From the NCBI GenBank assembly GCA_020310875.1, contig CM035431.1, forward strand, positions 15,531,767-15,595,766: a stretch of DNA of 64,000 nucleotides, given 5' to 3'. Both the position numbers and the translations under genes were made by a program. This DNA is from Ceratopteris richardii (Eukaryota > Streptophyta > Polypodiopsida > Polypodiales > Pteridaceae). Below, in pieces: positions 12,091 through 23,040 of this stretch; positions within the stretch are counted from its first letter, which is position 1, and the number at the start of each line of letters is the position of its first letter. The notes under the pieces are model-generated. The model saw nothing but the letters and a program-made list of their open reading frames with translations, did no database searches and was not told the DNA's origin.

Positions 12091-15000
12091 CATCAATTGA
12101 GGTTTTATCTATCTTATTTATGCCTGTCATGTCTTTGAATCTCTGTAGCTTATGTCCATCCAAAATTTTGGTTAGCATATCTGCTATCTGATCTTTTGTT
12201 GCAGTATGTATGACTTCAATCTCTTTATCCATCACCTTCTCTCTTAGAAAGTGATACTGAATCTCAATATGTTTAGTCCTGGCATGAAACACAGGGTTAG
12301 CAGCCAAATACAATGAACTCATGTTATCTCCATAAATAGTGGGTGTACTCTGAATAATGTCAAAACTCTTCATAAGAGTCTTAAGCCATATCACTTCCTT
12401 TGCAACTTCAACCATCCCTTTATACTCTGCTTCTGTAGATGATAAAGCAATTGTGTGTTGCTTCTTTGAACACCAAGAAATTAACTTATCTCCCACATAA
12501 CACAAGTATCCATAACTTGATCTCCTATCATCAGGATTACCTGCCCAATCTGCATCACTATATATCTTAATGTTTGTATCTGATGTAAAACCACAATAAA
12601 AACCTTCTTTGAGTGTACCCTTAATGTACCTCAACACTCTTTGACCTGCAATCCAATGTTCTTTCCTAGGACAATGCATGAATTGAGACAAAACTCCAAC
12701 TGCATATGACAAGTCAGTTCTAGTTAAAGTAGCATAAATCAGACTACCAACCAAACTTTGATATAGCTTCATGTCCTTGAACTCTTCTCCTCCATATCTG
12801 CTCAATTTGTGATGAATTGAGACAAAACTCCAACTGCATATGACAAGTCAGTTCTAGTTAAAGTAGCATAAATCAGACTACCAACCAAACTTTGATATAG
12901 CTTCATGTCCTTGAACTCTTCTCCTCCATATCTGCTCAATTTGTGATTCACCTCCATTGGAGTAGGTGCTACTCTGCAATCATTCATCTTAAACTTGATT
13001 AAAAAGTTTCTCAAATACCTTTCTTGAGTCACATACACTCCATGTTGAGTGTATGAAATCTCCATGCCCAAGAAATATGACAAGTCTCCCAAATCACTGA
13101 TTTTGAACTCTTTCTCCATTTGCTTCTTTAGGCTTTGAATGCCTTTTTCATCCGTACCTGTAAGAATTATGTCATCAACATATATGCACATATAAATGAA
13201 CCCATCATCACTTGCTTTGACAAGCAAGCTACTATCTGTTTTAGATACTTGAAATCCAAGTTCTTTCAAGAACTTCACAAGTCTATAATTCCATGCCCTT
13301 GGGGCCTGCTTCAAACCATACAAAGCTCTCTTGAGCTTGTACACATGATCTGGATACCTTCCATCTCTAAATCCTTGTGGTTGCTCCATGAAAACATCAT
13401 CTGAAATATAACCATTTAAAAAAGCATTCTTCACATCTAATTGACATAATTTCCAACCTTTACATGTAGCAATAGCTATGAGTGTCCTGATGGTTGTCAT
13501 CTTTGCCACAGGACTATAGGTCTCATCATAATCTATACCATAATTCTGATCAAAACCCTTCACAACAAGTCTAGCTTTATACCTAGACACACTTCCATCT
13601 ACATACCTTTTTGTCTTGTAGACCCACTTGCATCCAATGATCTTCTAGCTATTTGGTTTAGGAACCAACTCCCATGTCTGATTCTCCATCAATGCATCAT
13701 ATTCTTCCTACATAGCTTTCTCCCAATTCTCCTTACCTTTTGCCTCTTCATATGTAGAAGGGTCTTCATCTGCCTTCATCATATAAGCATAATCTTTTGT
13801 AGCCAAAAAAGAAGTGTCATAGCTATACCTTGTAGGTTGCCACTTGTGTCTTGATGACCTTCTAAGTTCTCCACTCCTTGAGGTTTCTGGCTCATCACAC
13901 TCAGGATCAAATCTTGGCATTTCTTCAACTTCAACATGTACTTCATTATTCTCCTCTTCATCAAATATCTGAACCTTTGATTTACCTTTCTTTTGATTCA
14001 CAACTTCTTCATCACCTGCATTAATATTGATTGTACCTGCATACCAAGTACCTTGCTCATCAAATGTAACATCTTTTGATATAAGAAATTGTTTTGTTGA
14101 TGGACTCCACAACCTATATCCCATCTGCTTATCATCATATCCAATGAATACATACTTTTTAGCTTTAGGTTCCAATTTGTGCCTTAATTGTGATGGCACA
14201 TATACATATGCCAAACATCCAAATACTTTGCAATGGTCTAATGTAGATCTCTTACCCCACCATGCCTCATATGGTGCCATACCCTACAAAGCTTTACATG
14301 GCAACCTATTAACCAAATAAGTAGCTGTATTTACAGCCTCAGCCCACAAATAATTAGGGCAATTTTTCTCCTTCATCATTGACCTTGCAAACTCAACAAG
14401 AGTTCTATTTCTTCTCTCTGCTACACCATTTTGTTGAGGAGAGTACCTGCAAGTAACCTCTCTCTTTATACCTGCATTCCACAAGTAATCATTGAACTCA
14501 TTAGAGAAATACTCTCCCCCTCCATCTGACCTTAGTCTCTTCAACTTATGACCTGTAATTCTCTCTGCATACATATGATAATGTTTGAATGTATTGAATA
14601 CCTCTTACTTATCTTTGATCACATAGATAGTGATCCATATACATATGTAATGTTTGAATGTATTGAATACCTCTTACTTATCTTTGATCACATAGATAGT
14701 GATCCATCTGGTAGCATCATCAACATAAATCACATAATATCTTGAACCATTGATACTAAAATCTTTTAATGGTCCCCACACATCTGTGTGTACCAATTCA
14801 AGCTTCTCTGAATACATAAAACCATGCTTGGAATAAGATTGCTTATGAGCCTTACCTAATTGACATGCCTCACATCTGTATGTCATATGTTGACTTGCAA
14901 CATTAGGCAATCCAAGCACTGAACCATTGTTAACCATATCTTTTATACCTCTTTCATTGAAATGTCCAAGCCTCTTGTGCCAAAGATCTAACTCAGAGAT

Positions 15001-16662
15001 CTTATGCCCTCCATAAGTGAACAAGGCATGACCAACATTACCTTGAATCTTCAATGTGAACAATCTTCCTTCTTTTTTCCCTGAAACAATCTGTTTATAC
15101 CCATTGCTAGGGTCTTCCACAAACACTCCTTCATTAGTGAATCTAACTTCATAACCTTTTTCAACAATTTGTCCTACACTTATCAGATTCTTAGGAATTG
15201 TAGGAACATACAAGACCTTACTCAAGAGGGTGCTACCATCCTTGGCCTTCACTGATCCAATTGACTTCACAATGTGCTTTGTATTGTCACCTGTTTGAAC
15301 CACATGATTAGTTATCTTATTCTCCAAATCAATCATCGATGCTATGTTACCACTCAGGTGATTGCTACACCCTGAGTCAATGTAGAAAACTCTTTGGTCT
15401 TCACTTTGCCTTTCACAAGTTGCATTCATTATCAATGTTGAATCCTCCTTCTGATGTGAAGCATAATTGTAGTAGGTATTGTTGTATTGTTGACTTTGGA
15501 ATCCTCTACCTGCATTTCTTCCAAAGTAACCTCTACTACCTCTACCTCTGAAATTACCTCTTTGATTTCTGCCATCTCTTCCTCTTGAATTAAAATTCTG
15601 ATTATATCCACCATTACTCTGAGTATTATGCCAACAATCATTAGCTAAGTGATTTGTCTTACCACAAATTCAGCAAGCTTTGACTCCGTCTTTATTACTC
15701 CTGCCTCTTCCTCTACCTTTGCCACCTCCTCTTCCTCTTAGGAAGTTGGCTTGACTAGTTGTGCCTTCATCTTCATTTGCTTGTTGCTTCCCTTTGCTAT
15801 TTTTCTTCTTATCTTTTGAATACATTGCATGACCTGTACTCCTGTCACCTTCACCTTTGACATCCTGCTCAAAGTTAACATATGTCCTAGCAACTGATTT
15901 AAGTCAGGAGTAAAATGATCAAGAAATAATTCAGTAGAAAAAATGAATGGCTTCCATTTGTCATCACCTCTCAACCCTGTGAGGATTTGCCGTACCAATT
16001 TATCCTCCTCAATGTCTTCATCAACTACACCTAATGCATCTGCAATGTCATTCATCCTTGTTACATAGTCTGAGATGGATTGAGAAGCCTTCTTCTTGAA
16101 AGTGGTAATTATTCCCACAAAGATGCCTTCCTTGACTTTGTGGTGTTTTGAAAATGCTCCTCCAAAGCATTCCATATATCACTTGCACTTTCAAGACCTC
16201 TAATGTGAGGTAGCAAGTAGTCATTGGCTGCCATATAGATAATGCTCCTAGCTTGAGCATCTCTCTTCATCCAATTCTTCAAATCTGATAGTTCTTCCCT
16301 AGTTGGAACACTAGGATCTCTGAACTGAGGCTTTTCTTCTTCACTTGTGATGTAAGCTATCAAGTCTTTGATCATAAGATGAGCTTCCATCCTCATTGAC
16401 CATGCTGGATAGTTCTCTCTATCCAACTTCTCTATTTGAAGAGAATCTCCCATCCTTTCTTCACCTATATATTGAATTCTTCAATATTTATGAGTAATAG
16501 ATGTACCTTTACTTCGAATAATGTTCCTTTTGTCTTCATTGATGTCGTATGACCTCCTTCTCAAGCTTTGCCCTCAAGCTTTCACCTTTTCAACCTTCAG
16601 ATATTGAATTCTTTGCACCTGCAGCAGTCGGGATCCTCCTCCCTTCAATTTTGATACTTCCT

Positions 16663-16674
16663 GCTCTGATACCA
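16663..16674 (-). other. primer binding site, initiator tRNA-Met type
   Basis: TGGTATCAGAGC on the minus strand lies one base inside the 5' LTR. It is the standard complement of the 3' end of plant initiator tRNA-Met used by most copia elements. Copies of the same site occur at 18114-18125 and 22699-22710 for two other elements in this window. Confidence 0.92.
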
Positions 16675-16675
16675 C

Positions 16676-17709
16676 TGATGGAGAGTGTTAATCTCCAAAA
16701 CAACAAGTTACTCTTGTAACTAGAGCACCTCTATAACAAGAATAACTCAAACCTTCTCCAAATTTAGAGGATCAATGATCAATTATAAAGATTTTGAAAA
16801 ATCTGTGAAGGAGATGACTACACACAAAGTTTGCTGCACATATTTCTCTCATTACCTCATCAATTGTGTAAAGTTTTTTTATGAAAGTTTGCACAAGGTA
16901 TCGGCTACAGTTTGCGCACCTTTTCCAAGTTGAATCATTCCAAAAGATTCAGTGTATCTTGAGAAACGAACTCAACAAGTTACCTATGTCTAAACCTGCT
17001 CTTCTAAGAAGTCGATTTAGACACCTATAACTTTTAACACTTGTTTCTCTCAATCTAGAACCCGTTTATGAAAATTCTTTTAGCCACAAATAGCTTACCT
17101 TCCAACTTAAAGATTGAGTGCTTGCTTTCTCAAAACTTTTCACTGTGGAAGGAGAACTGACCAAAACATTAACATCAAATTTTGCACCTCCTGTAACTTC
17201 TCCTGTTTCCATTTAAACATGTAAATGTTCCTACACTCAATTCTCTCAGCCTGATCACAATTAGAAACTGAAAATTCATACAGAGGTCAATCAACTACAT
17301 ATTTAGACTTATACAGAAGCATTTCACAAAAGATTCAACACAGAAGGAGAATACTCAGAAAGATCGGGTGCAACGTTTTCTATTTCTAAGAAAATTTACA
17401 TCTGAGTAATGAGAGAGAGTCTATTCACTTCTAGAGTATCTAATAACATCTAATTCTCTTCCAAACTTGTTCTTACATAATCTCTCTACTTTGCCCCGAC
17501 ATTCTCTTTGTATATATAGGCAAATTTTTACAAACTCATGACCATACAAAACTATATGATGGTCTGACTCTGAAATAATGTACATATATATACACATCTT
17601 TATCTCCTCAATATATACTTCCTCCATGCTTCATAACTTGAACTTTTCTTCATTCCTTGACTTCCAAACCTTCATTCAAACTTCAATTGTTGATTGCCCA
17701 GCACCAACA
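16676..17709 (-). repeat. 5' LTR of the nested copia element
   Basis: Same 1034-bp length as 11044-12077 and about 96% identical by eye. It is bounded by the PBS on the inner side and by the GTTGG target duplication on the outer side. Confidence 0.93.
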
Positions 17710-18127
17710 GTTGGTACCATCCAACTTATCCTCAACAGCCAACATACGGAATACATCACTTCTTTCAGCCATGGCCGGTAATTAAAATACCTTGATACAG
17801 AAAATTGATTGTATCTCAAAAAGTTGTACGGAACTACCCAGACGAATTCTGTTAGACCTATAGCAAACTTTGAGACGCTTATACTGGCAAACAGAAACTG
17901 GTATATAGATTTGGAACAAAAAAACAAAATAGCCTCCACAAGCGCTATGATAGTGCATTCGGAGGTCGAAACGAGCTCAGATCGCGATTTCCACACCACA
18001 GAATGAAGTTGTTTTGATCTTGAAAACACGCTGAGTATGCTCACCAAAATTCGTGCGATTCTAAGACTACAATCGGAGGAGTGTTGACGACGCCCTAGAT
18101 GAGGTGACGACCTGCTCTGATACCAAT
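17710..18127 (-). mobile_element. copia family X, 5' leader and gag start (right part)
   Basis: Continuation of the copy interrupted at 11043. On the minus strand it starts with the PBS (18114-18125), then an untranslated leader of about 340 bp, then the gag start near 17772 (MAE...). It runs into the second copy of the GTTGG target duplication. The leader and gag start align closely with 53.57-53.93 kb, which shows the pre-insertion arrangement. Confidence 0.88.
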
Positions 18128-18356
18128 TGTTGGAGATAGACATCTGCGGAAGCACGTGAACAGCACAAGGAAGGAGAACAAGCTTGGAGCACAACACACA
18201 ATACTGAATGTATTACTAGAGAATGTACCAAGATAAGTAGCCCATTAGGGCAATAGGCGTATATACAAGCCGGGGGAAAAAACCTCCTAAAGAGGGAAGA
18301 AAGTGCCTTGGCAGTCCTACTGTGTTCACACACATCACTACCTAAATATATCAACA
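18128..18356 (-). repeat. 5' LTR of copia family X
   Basis: It starts TGTTGGAG two bases beyond the PBS and ends ATATATCAACA, for TG...CA termini and 229 bp. It is the reverse complement of the 230-bp LTR at 55038-55267. These are among the shortest LTRs in the window. Confidence 0.85.
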
Positions 18357-18776
18357 TTCTTAGCCAAAGAGATGGCACTCTGACTATCACCAAGAAAATG
18401 AGGTACATGCTCAACTATACCCCTATCATAAGCAAGATGAAAAAGCCACAATGCTTCCTGACATGCATCACTTGTTGTAACATACTCTGCTTCTATAGTG
18501 AAAACAACTATACATTCTTGAAAACGAGATCTCCAAGAGATAAAACCTTTATGGAAGTGAAAAATGTTCCCTATTGTAGCGTTTTGATTGTCTATACAAC
18601 CAGCATGACCAAAATCTATGTGACCAAAATGGATGCCACTCCTCTAGCCAAACATAGACACTTGTCCTTAGTGCCACTCAGATATCTCAAAATCATCTTG
18701 TCTGCTTTCCAATGCTTCTCTCCATGATTATCCATATATGTGCTCACAAATCCCATTGCAAATGCAATGTTCAGTC
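18357..18776 (-). mobile_element. copia RNase H fragment
   Basis: Minus-strand sequence shows degraded RNase H blocks (DNHGEKHWKADKMILRYLSGT near 18740-18680, then weaker matches downstream to about 18370). It lies between the LTR of family X and the LTR of the gag-only element, so it is the older background sequence on at least one side. No LTR of its own is visible. Confidence 0.65.
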
Positions 18777-19106
18777 TGTTGAAATGAACAAGGACTACTG
18801 CTACTCTACTAGTAATCACACAATTAACAAATTATGGAGGAAGAAATAAAAGATATGAAAACATGATGAAATGAATTAAAATAGAAATGGAAATGAATTA
18901 CATAAGATGCTCTATGAGCATGGTGACTCCATGAGGAGTGGGAGCACACTCTTAGCAATGAGCTAGAGTGAAATGACTTGTGTGGAGTGAAGGAGAGGCC
19001 TTGCTTATATGGAGTTTGGGAGAATTCCCTTGCATGTGGGATAGGTGAGCTTGCATGAGAATGAAACTAGGTTTGGGCAAAAGGGTGGAACATGGAACTC
19101 TCAACA
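18777..19106 (-). repeat. 3' LTR of the gag-only element
   Basis: TGTTGAAATG...CTCTCAACA, 330 bp, with the polypurine tract on its inner side. It differs from its partner at about eight positions by hand count. Confidence 0.92.
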
Positions 19107-19324
19107 CCCCCCCTCCATGTGATGACCCTTTTGTTTTATGGGGCACTCGTGACATATGGGATCGCTTAGTCCATGGGTTTTTAGGATCCAAGGACATATG
19201 GGATCCTTGGACATAACTTTGACATACGGGATCCAAGGGGCTTTTAATGGGATCTAGGTACATATGGGATCCCTAGACATATAAAGGGTTTACATCATGG
19301 GGTAGGTGGTGTAAATGAGATGCT

Positions 19325-20098
19325 TTAAAAGAGATATTCTTTACAAACGGTTGGCTCAAGTGACCCATCAGATTCTACATCACTTCTTTCTTCACTAATG
19401 TTGGCATATTTCTTGGGTTTGTAGTAGCATTTCTCTTCAGGATGATTTGTTCTTTTGCAGAAGCGACATGGTTTGTACTTTTGATGAGGTGGTTTCTTCT
19501 TGCTGAACAAAGATTTCTCTTGAGAGGAGCTATGGTATTGAAGATTCTTTTCTTCATCAAGGAGGGCAGCTTCAACATCGCTAAGGGTTGGTTGTGGAAG
19601 AAGCCTAAGTGTGGTGATGATGTGCCCATATGAATCCTGGGGAAGACTTCGTAGTAGCAAGGCAATGAGTACATCTTCATCAAGCTTTTTGTTAATGTCA
19701 ACAAGTTGAGTACACATACTCTTGAAGATATTGAGATGGGAGGGCAGAGAGGAGTTGGGCTCCATTTTGAGATCAAATAAGTTCATAAGGAGGGTGATTT
19801 TGGAAGATTTGGCTTTAGATCCAAAATGATGATCAAGCTTAGCCCAAGCATCATAAGTGGTGCCCTTCTCATCAATGTGATGCACATAATGATCACTTAA
19901 TCCTAGGACAATGGTAGATAGTGCTTTCTCGTCCTTGATTTGCCAAGAAGCTTCACCTTCTCTCGTAACGGGTTTCTTCTCCTTGCCACTAGCTATGCCC
20001 CATAGGCCTTTCTTCATGAGCTTGTATTGCATTTTGACTTGCCAAGTGTGGAAATGTTGGCGATTGAAGGTTGAATCGTTCTTTTCCTCCATAGTCAA
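19325..20098 (-). CDS. uninterrupted copia-type Gag of the gag-only element
   Basis: A 257-residue frame with copia gag architecture. The N-terminal part has the FHTWQVKMQYKLMKKGLW block typical of UBN2-like gag, the middle is a helical region, and near residues 212-225 there is a zinc knuckle CRFCKRTNHPEEKC (C-x2-C-x4-H-x4-C) that would bind the element RNA. The frame is complete from ATG to stop. An acidic tail of about 30 residues follows the knuckle. In autonomous copia elements gag continues into protease and integrase; here the next recognisable thing is the polypurine tract about 200 bp downstream. The frame staying open while pol is absent suggests that Gag itself may have been under selection in this family. 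Confidence 0.85.
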   Translation of the reverse strand: MTMEEKNDSTFNRQHFHTWQVKMQYKLMKKGLWGIASGKEKKPVTREGEASWQIKDEKALSTIVLGLSDHYVHHIDEKGTTYDAWAKLDHHFGSKAKSSKITLLMNLFDLKMEPNSSLPSHLNIFKSMCTQLVDINKKLDEDVLIALLLRSLPQDSYGHIITTLRLLPQPTLSDVEAALLDEEKNLQYHSSSQEKSLFSKKKPPHQKYKPCRFCKRTNHPEEKCYYKPKKYANISEERSDVESDGSLEPTVCKEYLF

Positions 20099-20840
20099 GA
20101 ATGAGGTAGGGGTTTGAATGGAGAAGCTTGCTTAATAAAGTATTTGGCTGCCTTCGATGTGCACCTAAAATGGAGAGAAAGACTTAGTGCTAATGTACCA
20201 AGGGTACAAAGGAAGGTCTTACCACTTATGAATGTGGCAATGTCTAATCCTTTCACAAATATATGGCAAGATTTTTAAGCTACTAGAAAAATTTTAGTGA
20301 AAAAAAATGTGTCTCTTGCTTGGTTCTCTTTATTAAAGAGAAATGGGACCTTCCGACTGTTACGGTGACCAAAATCTGACGAGCACATTTCTCTCCAGTC
20401 ATTCACTGAACCATGAGCTAAAACACTTATGTGACATCATAGCTTATGAAGACTATAATCATTCTTAAGATGTGGGAGTCGGCGAGCCAAAGACTCCGTG
20501 AATTGTGCAAGTTCATTCAAGTTGCCTCTTTTCCTAAAAAAATGAGGGCAATATGATTTACGCATTCAACGCCTTTTCCTCAGAATCGCATTTGAAGATA
20601 AGGCAGTGAGACATCTCAGAGCTCGACGCGAAAAAAAGGTTCTTTCTTCAGTGATTCTGCGAGATGGAAAGCACATAGCTCATCTTTTGTCTGTTTGTAG
20701 AGAGATCTGAGGTGAACACGGATTATCAGCGCACACTCTTACGGGGGCACATGAAGCCTCGGCGACCGGAAATCGGATGATAGAAACACTTTTTTGCTTG
20801 CGTGGATACTTAGGAGTGCTGACGTGCCCGGTTAGGCAAA

Positions 20841-20892
20841 GGGTGACCCGAACGGACTGGCGCCTCTGGGCGCCAGTCCGTTCGGGTCACCC
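20841..20892. repeat. perfect 24-bp inverted repeat, 4-base loop
   Basis: The left arm 20841-20864 (GGGTGACCCGAACGGACTGG then CGCC) is exactly complementary to the right arm 20869-20892, with loop TCTG. The arms are much more GC-rich than the flanks. It lies in the leader of the gag-only element, between the LEA-like segment and gag. Either strand would fold into a very stable hairpin. I know no standard LTR-element part with this structure. It could be a trimmed inverted-repeat insertion or an RNA signal. Confidence 0.95.
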
Positions 20893-20904
20893 GAGTTAAA
20901 AAAA

Positions 20905-21105
20905 TTTGCATTAGCAATAACTCTTCTTATCGTATCTAGCGCTCACGGCGGAACAAGTTTGAAGATTTATTTCATTTTTATAAATGATTTCGATGAAACT
21001 GATTAAAAAGATTTACATTAAGATTAAAAATACTCTTCCTATCCTATCCAGCACTCACGGCGGATGACAAGGTTCAACATTTGTGTCATTTTTTATGATT
21101 AATGT
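20905..21105. repeat. diverged direct duplication of about 100 bp
   Basis: Segments near 20908-20990 and 21008-21090 share an ordered set of words (TTGCATTA / TTACATTA, then ACTCTTC, then TATC, then GCTCACGGCGGA / ACTCACGGCGGA, then a T-rich ATTT stretch). Spacing is about 100 bp. This is an old tandem duplication in the leader of the gag-only element. Confidence 0.6.
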
Positions 21106-21358
21106 TAATGCAAATCTAGAATTCGACACGCGTTATGCTTTGAACTGTATAAAACACTTCAAAGATATTACGAAAAAAGAGTGTGGTGGTTAATGAATGA
21201 ATAATATTAAGTGTATTAGTTGCTGATTAGAAAATTATTTCAGTTGTTTCGATTAGAAGAGTGTATTCCGATTGTTAAAATGCCGAGCAATGAATATTTA
21301 AGGTAAATTTTGATAGTTGTGGTAACACAAGATACAACAATAACATCTATGAAATATC

Positions 21359-21521
21359 CATGTGCCTCTAATGTCGCTTATCGGAAGTTCGGTGACTTTC
21401 ATCCATGTGCCCCTGATAATGATGGCCAGAGTTCACCAAACTTATGATGCATGTGCCCTTATTGCTCTGTTGGGTGACCCAAAAAGTGCAATCCGGTCAC
21501 CCAAAAAAATATGCATGTGCC
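21359..21521 (+). repeat. four spaced copies of CATGTGCC
   Basis: CATGTGCC starts at 21359, 21404, 21450 and 21514, giving spacings of 45, 46 and 64 bases. The flanking sequence is only weakly conserved between copies. This resembles a degenerate ~45-bp repeat or a cluster of regulatory words in the leader of the gag-only element. Confidence 0.5.
21470..21504. repeat. 10-bp inverted repeat sharing GGGTGACC with the large hairpin
   Basis: TTGGGTGACC at 21470-21479 is exactly complementary to GGTCACCCAA at 21495-21504, separated by 15 bases. The GGGTGACC core is the same as the outer end of the 24-bp hairpin at 20841-20892. The same word thus occurs as inverted pairs twice within 700 bp. Confidence 0.85.
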
Positions 21522-21611
21522 CTCCTTATCTGTAGGCTATGAATAGATGGCGTGCTCCGTTTGCCCCCGATTGTTCCCTTGCATAGCTTTCAAACTATCC
21601 CTCTCTCACTG

Positions 21612-22025
21612 CTATAGCAGGAGGACTATGAATCTCGCAGGCTCTATCAGAGGTAGGCGCAGCAGATTCTCACTCTCTGAAGACAACAGGGAGTGCTCAT
21701 TCCCTTCTCTATGTTCCGCCATTGTCCCTTTGGTCTTCTCAGCTCCCTCTGATGCCATCCCCGCCACCCTGTCTTTGCCTTCATAAAGCGTTTCCTTACC
21801 CCTTTGAGTTGCGTCCCCCACCTTCTCTCCAGCTTGCTTCGTCTTCTCAGCAGTACCGGACATTGCCTCCTTATCATTCTGATTTGAACACTTCATTCTC
21901 CTGTGCACATCCAAGATAAAACGTGGGTGAGCAATACACCGTTGATTCCTCCAAACGGGAAGGTGGTTGTGTGCCACAACTCTACAGGATTCGTCCTTAT
22001 CGCCAGCCTCATGAGTTGTAGCCAT
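21612..22025 (-). pseudogene. LEA-like coding segment inside the gag-only element
   Basis: A 137-residue frame on the minus strand. Residues about 51-105 (21711-21875) read DKEAMSGTAEKTKQAGEKVG and onwards in the style of group 3 LEA (LEA_4) proteins: Ala, Lys, Glu, Gly and Thr rich, very hydrophilic, with recurring A-E-K-T-K and G-K-E-T/K-D-R-V steps of about eleven residues. Residues 1-50 and 106-137 do not look like LEA and are probably unrelated sequence in frame. LEA proteins protect membranes and enzymes during drying or cold. Here the segment lies in the leader of a retroelement with no LTR-element function I know for it, so I infer capture of part of a host gene. Low-complexity chance similarity remains possible. 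Confidence 0.45.
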
Positions 22026-22710
22026 CTGGGCTATGACATTGTTTCCAATGCAGCCGGAGCATCAACATAGCCTGATGAGCATTTAGCTCTGTCGTCAAAG
22101 CAGATTGCACTGCAAGAAAATCAGCATGGAGCTACGGAAGAATTTGGGAAACATTGGGGGCGGGATGCGGATTCATAGATGCTGCATAGTCTATTGGAAT
22201 GATGAGGCACGTTCCTCCAAATGCAAGTTCTCATCGAGTGTGTTGCTCAGCCATGTCCATCTCTAGATGGACTCTGAAGTGCTCAATGTGTTACCTTACT
22301 TCACCATCTTCTAATTCTCCATAGTGTGTGGCAGTCCATGGCAGTCCGAGAGTTGCTTATTTGCAGATGCCAAAGTGCACTCACAATTTTTGCAAGCACA
22401 GTTGAAGTACAAATTATGCTTTGTATTCTCATGTGCATTCATGAGCATCGAATGGCAGCAAGGTAAAAACACTGGAACAGAAGAGGGAGTAAAGAAAAAC
22501 AAATATGATAACTTCTCGAATGACTGTTCAAATGCTCCTAAATTAATTTATTAAAGAAGAGAAATGATTATGATAGGAAAAAAAATAGAATAGTTCTTAG
22601 AAGCACTCTTAGAGATGAATTATGGGAGGGAGGGAGGGATTAACTAAGAAGTACATGCTAATGAAAAAAAAATCTCAAAAAGAAAATGAATAACCTATGC
22701 TCTGATACCA

Positions 22711-23040
22711 TGTTGAAATGAACAAGGACTACTCCTACTCTACTAGTAATCACACAATTAACAAACTATGAAGGAAGAAATAAAAGATATGAAAACATGA
22801 TGAAATGAATTAAAATAGAAATGGAAATGACTTACATAAGATGCTCTATGAGCATGGTGACTCCATGAGGAGTGGGAGCACACTCTTGGCAATGAGCAAG
22901 AGTGGAATGACTTGTGTGGAGTGAAGGAGAGGCCTTGCTTATATGGAGTTTGGGAGAATTCCCTTGCATGTGGGATAAGTGAGCTTGCATGAGAATGAAA
23001 CTAGGTTTGGGCAAAAGGGTGGAACATGGAACTCTCAACA
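22711..23040 (-). repeat. 5' LTR of the gag-only element
   Basis: 330 bp with TGTT...AACA termini. The PBS GCTCTGATACCA (plus-strand view) ends at 22710, directly adjoining. Confidence 0.92.

Larger units (their letters stand above)
11044..17709 (-). mobile_element. complete-length Ty1/copia element with two 1034-bp LTRs
   Basis: A full-length copia element on the minus strand, nested in family X. It has 5' LTR 16676-17709, an initiator-Met-type PBS at 16663-16674, and gag (16453 to about 15738) with a zinc-knuckle region. Protease and GAG-pre-integrase follow (about 15435-14900, FYIDSGCSNHLSG), then integrase (about 14900-13950), reverse transcriptase (about 13750-12800, IYVDDIILTG) and RNase H (to 12086, with SDADWAGNPDDRRS and ALSSTEAEYKG). 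The polypurine tract is at 12078-12090 and the 3' LTR at 11044-12077. By hand alignment the LTRs differ at about 40 of 1034 positions (about 4%). At grass-like rates (about 1.3e-8 per site per year) that is one to two million years, and several times more if the host lineage evolves slowly. The coding region is broken in about six places. Confidence 0.95.
18777..23040 (-). mobile_element. gag-only LTR retrotransposon (TR-GAG-like) with long leader
   Basis: Two 330-bp LTRs (18777-19106 and 22711-23040) in the same orientation enclose 3.6 kb. A PBS of the initiator-Met type (22699-22710) abuts the right LTR, and a purine tract (19107-19116, minus strand) abuts the left one, so the element reads on the minus strand. 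The internal region encodes only gag (19325-20098). No protease, integrase, reverse transcriptase or RNase H is seen. The leader between PBS and gag is about 2.6 kb and contains a LEA-like segment and two hairpins. The LTRs differ at about 8 of 330 positions (about 2.4%), making this probably the youngest datable element here. It looks whole as a non-autonomous element, relying on enzymes from a copia partner. Confidence 0.85.
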
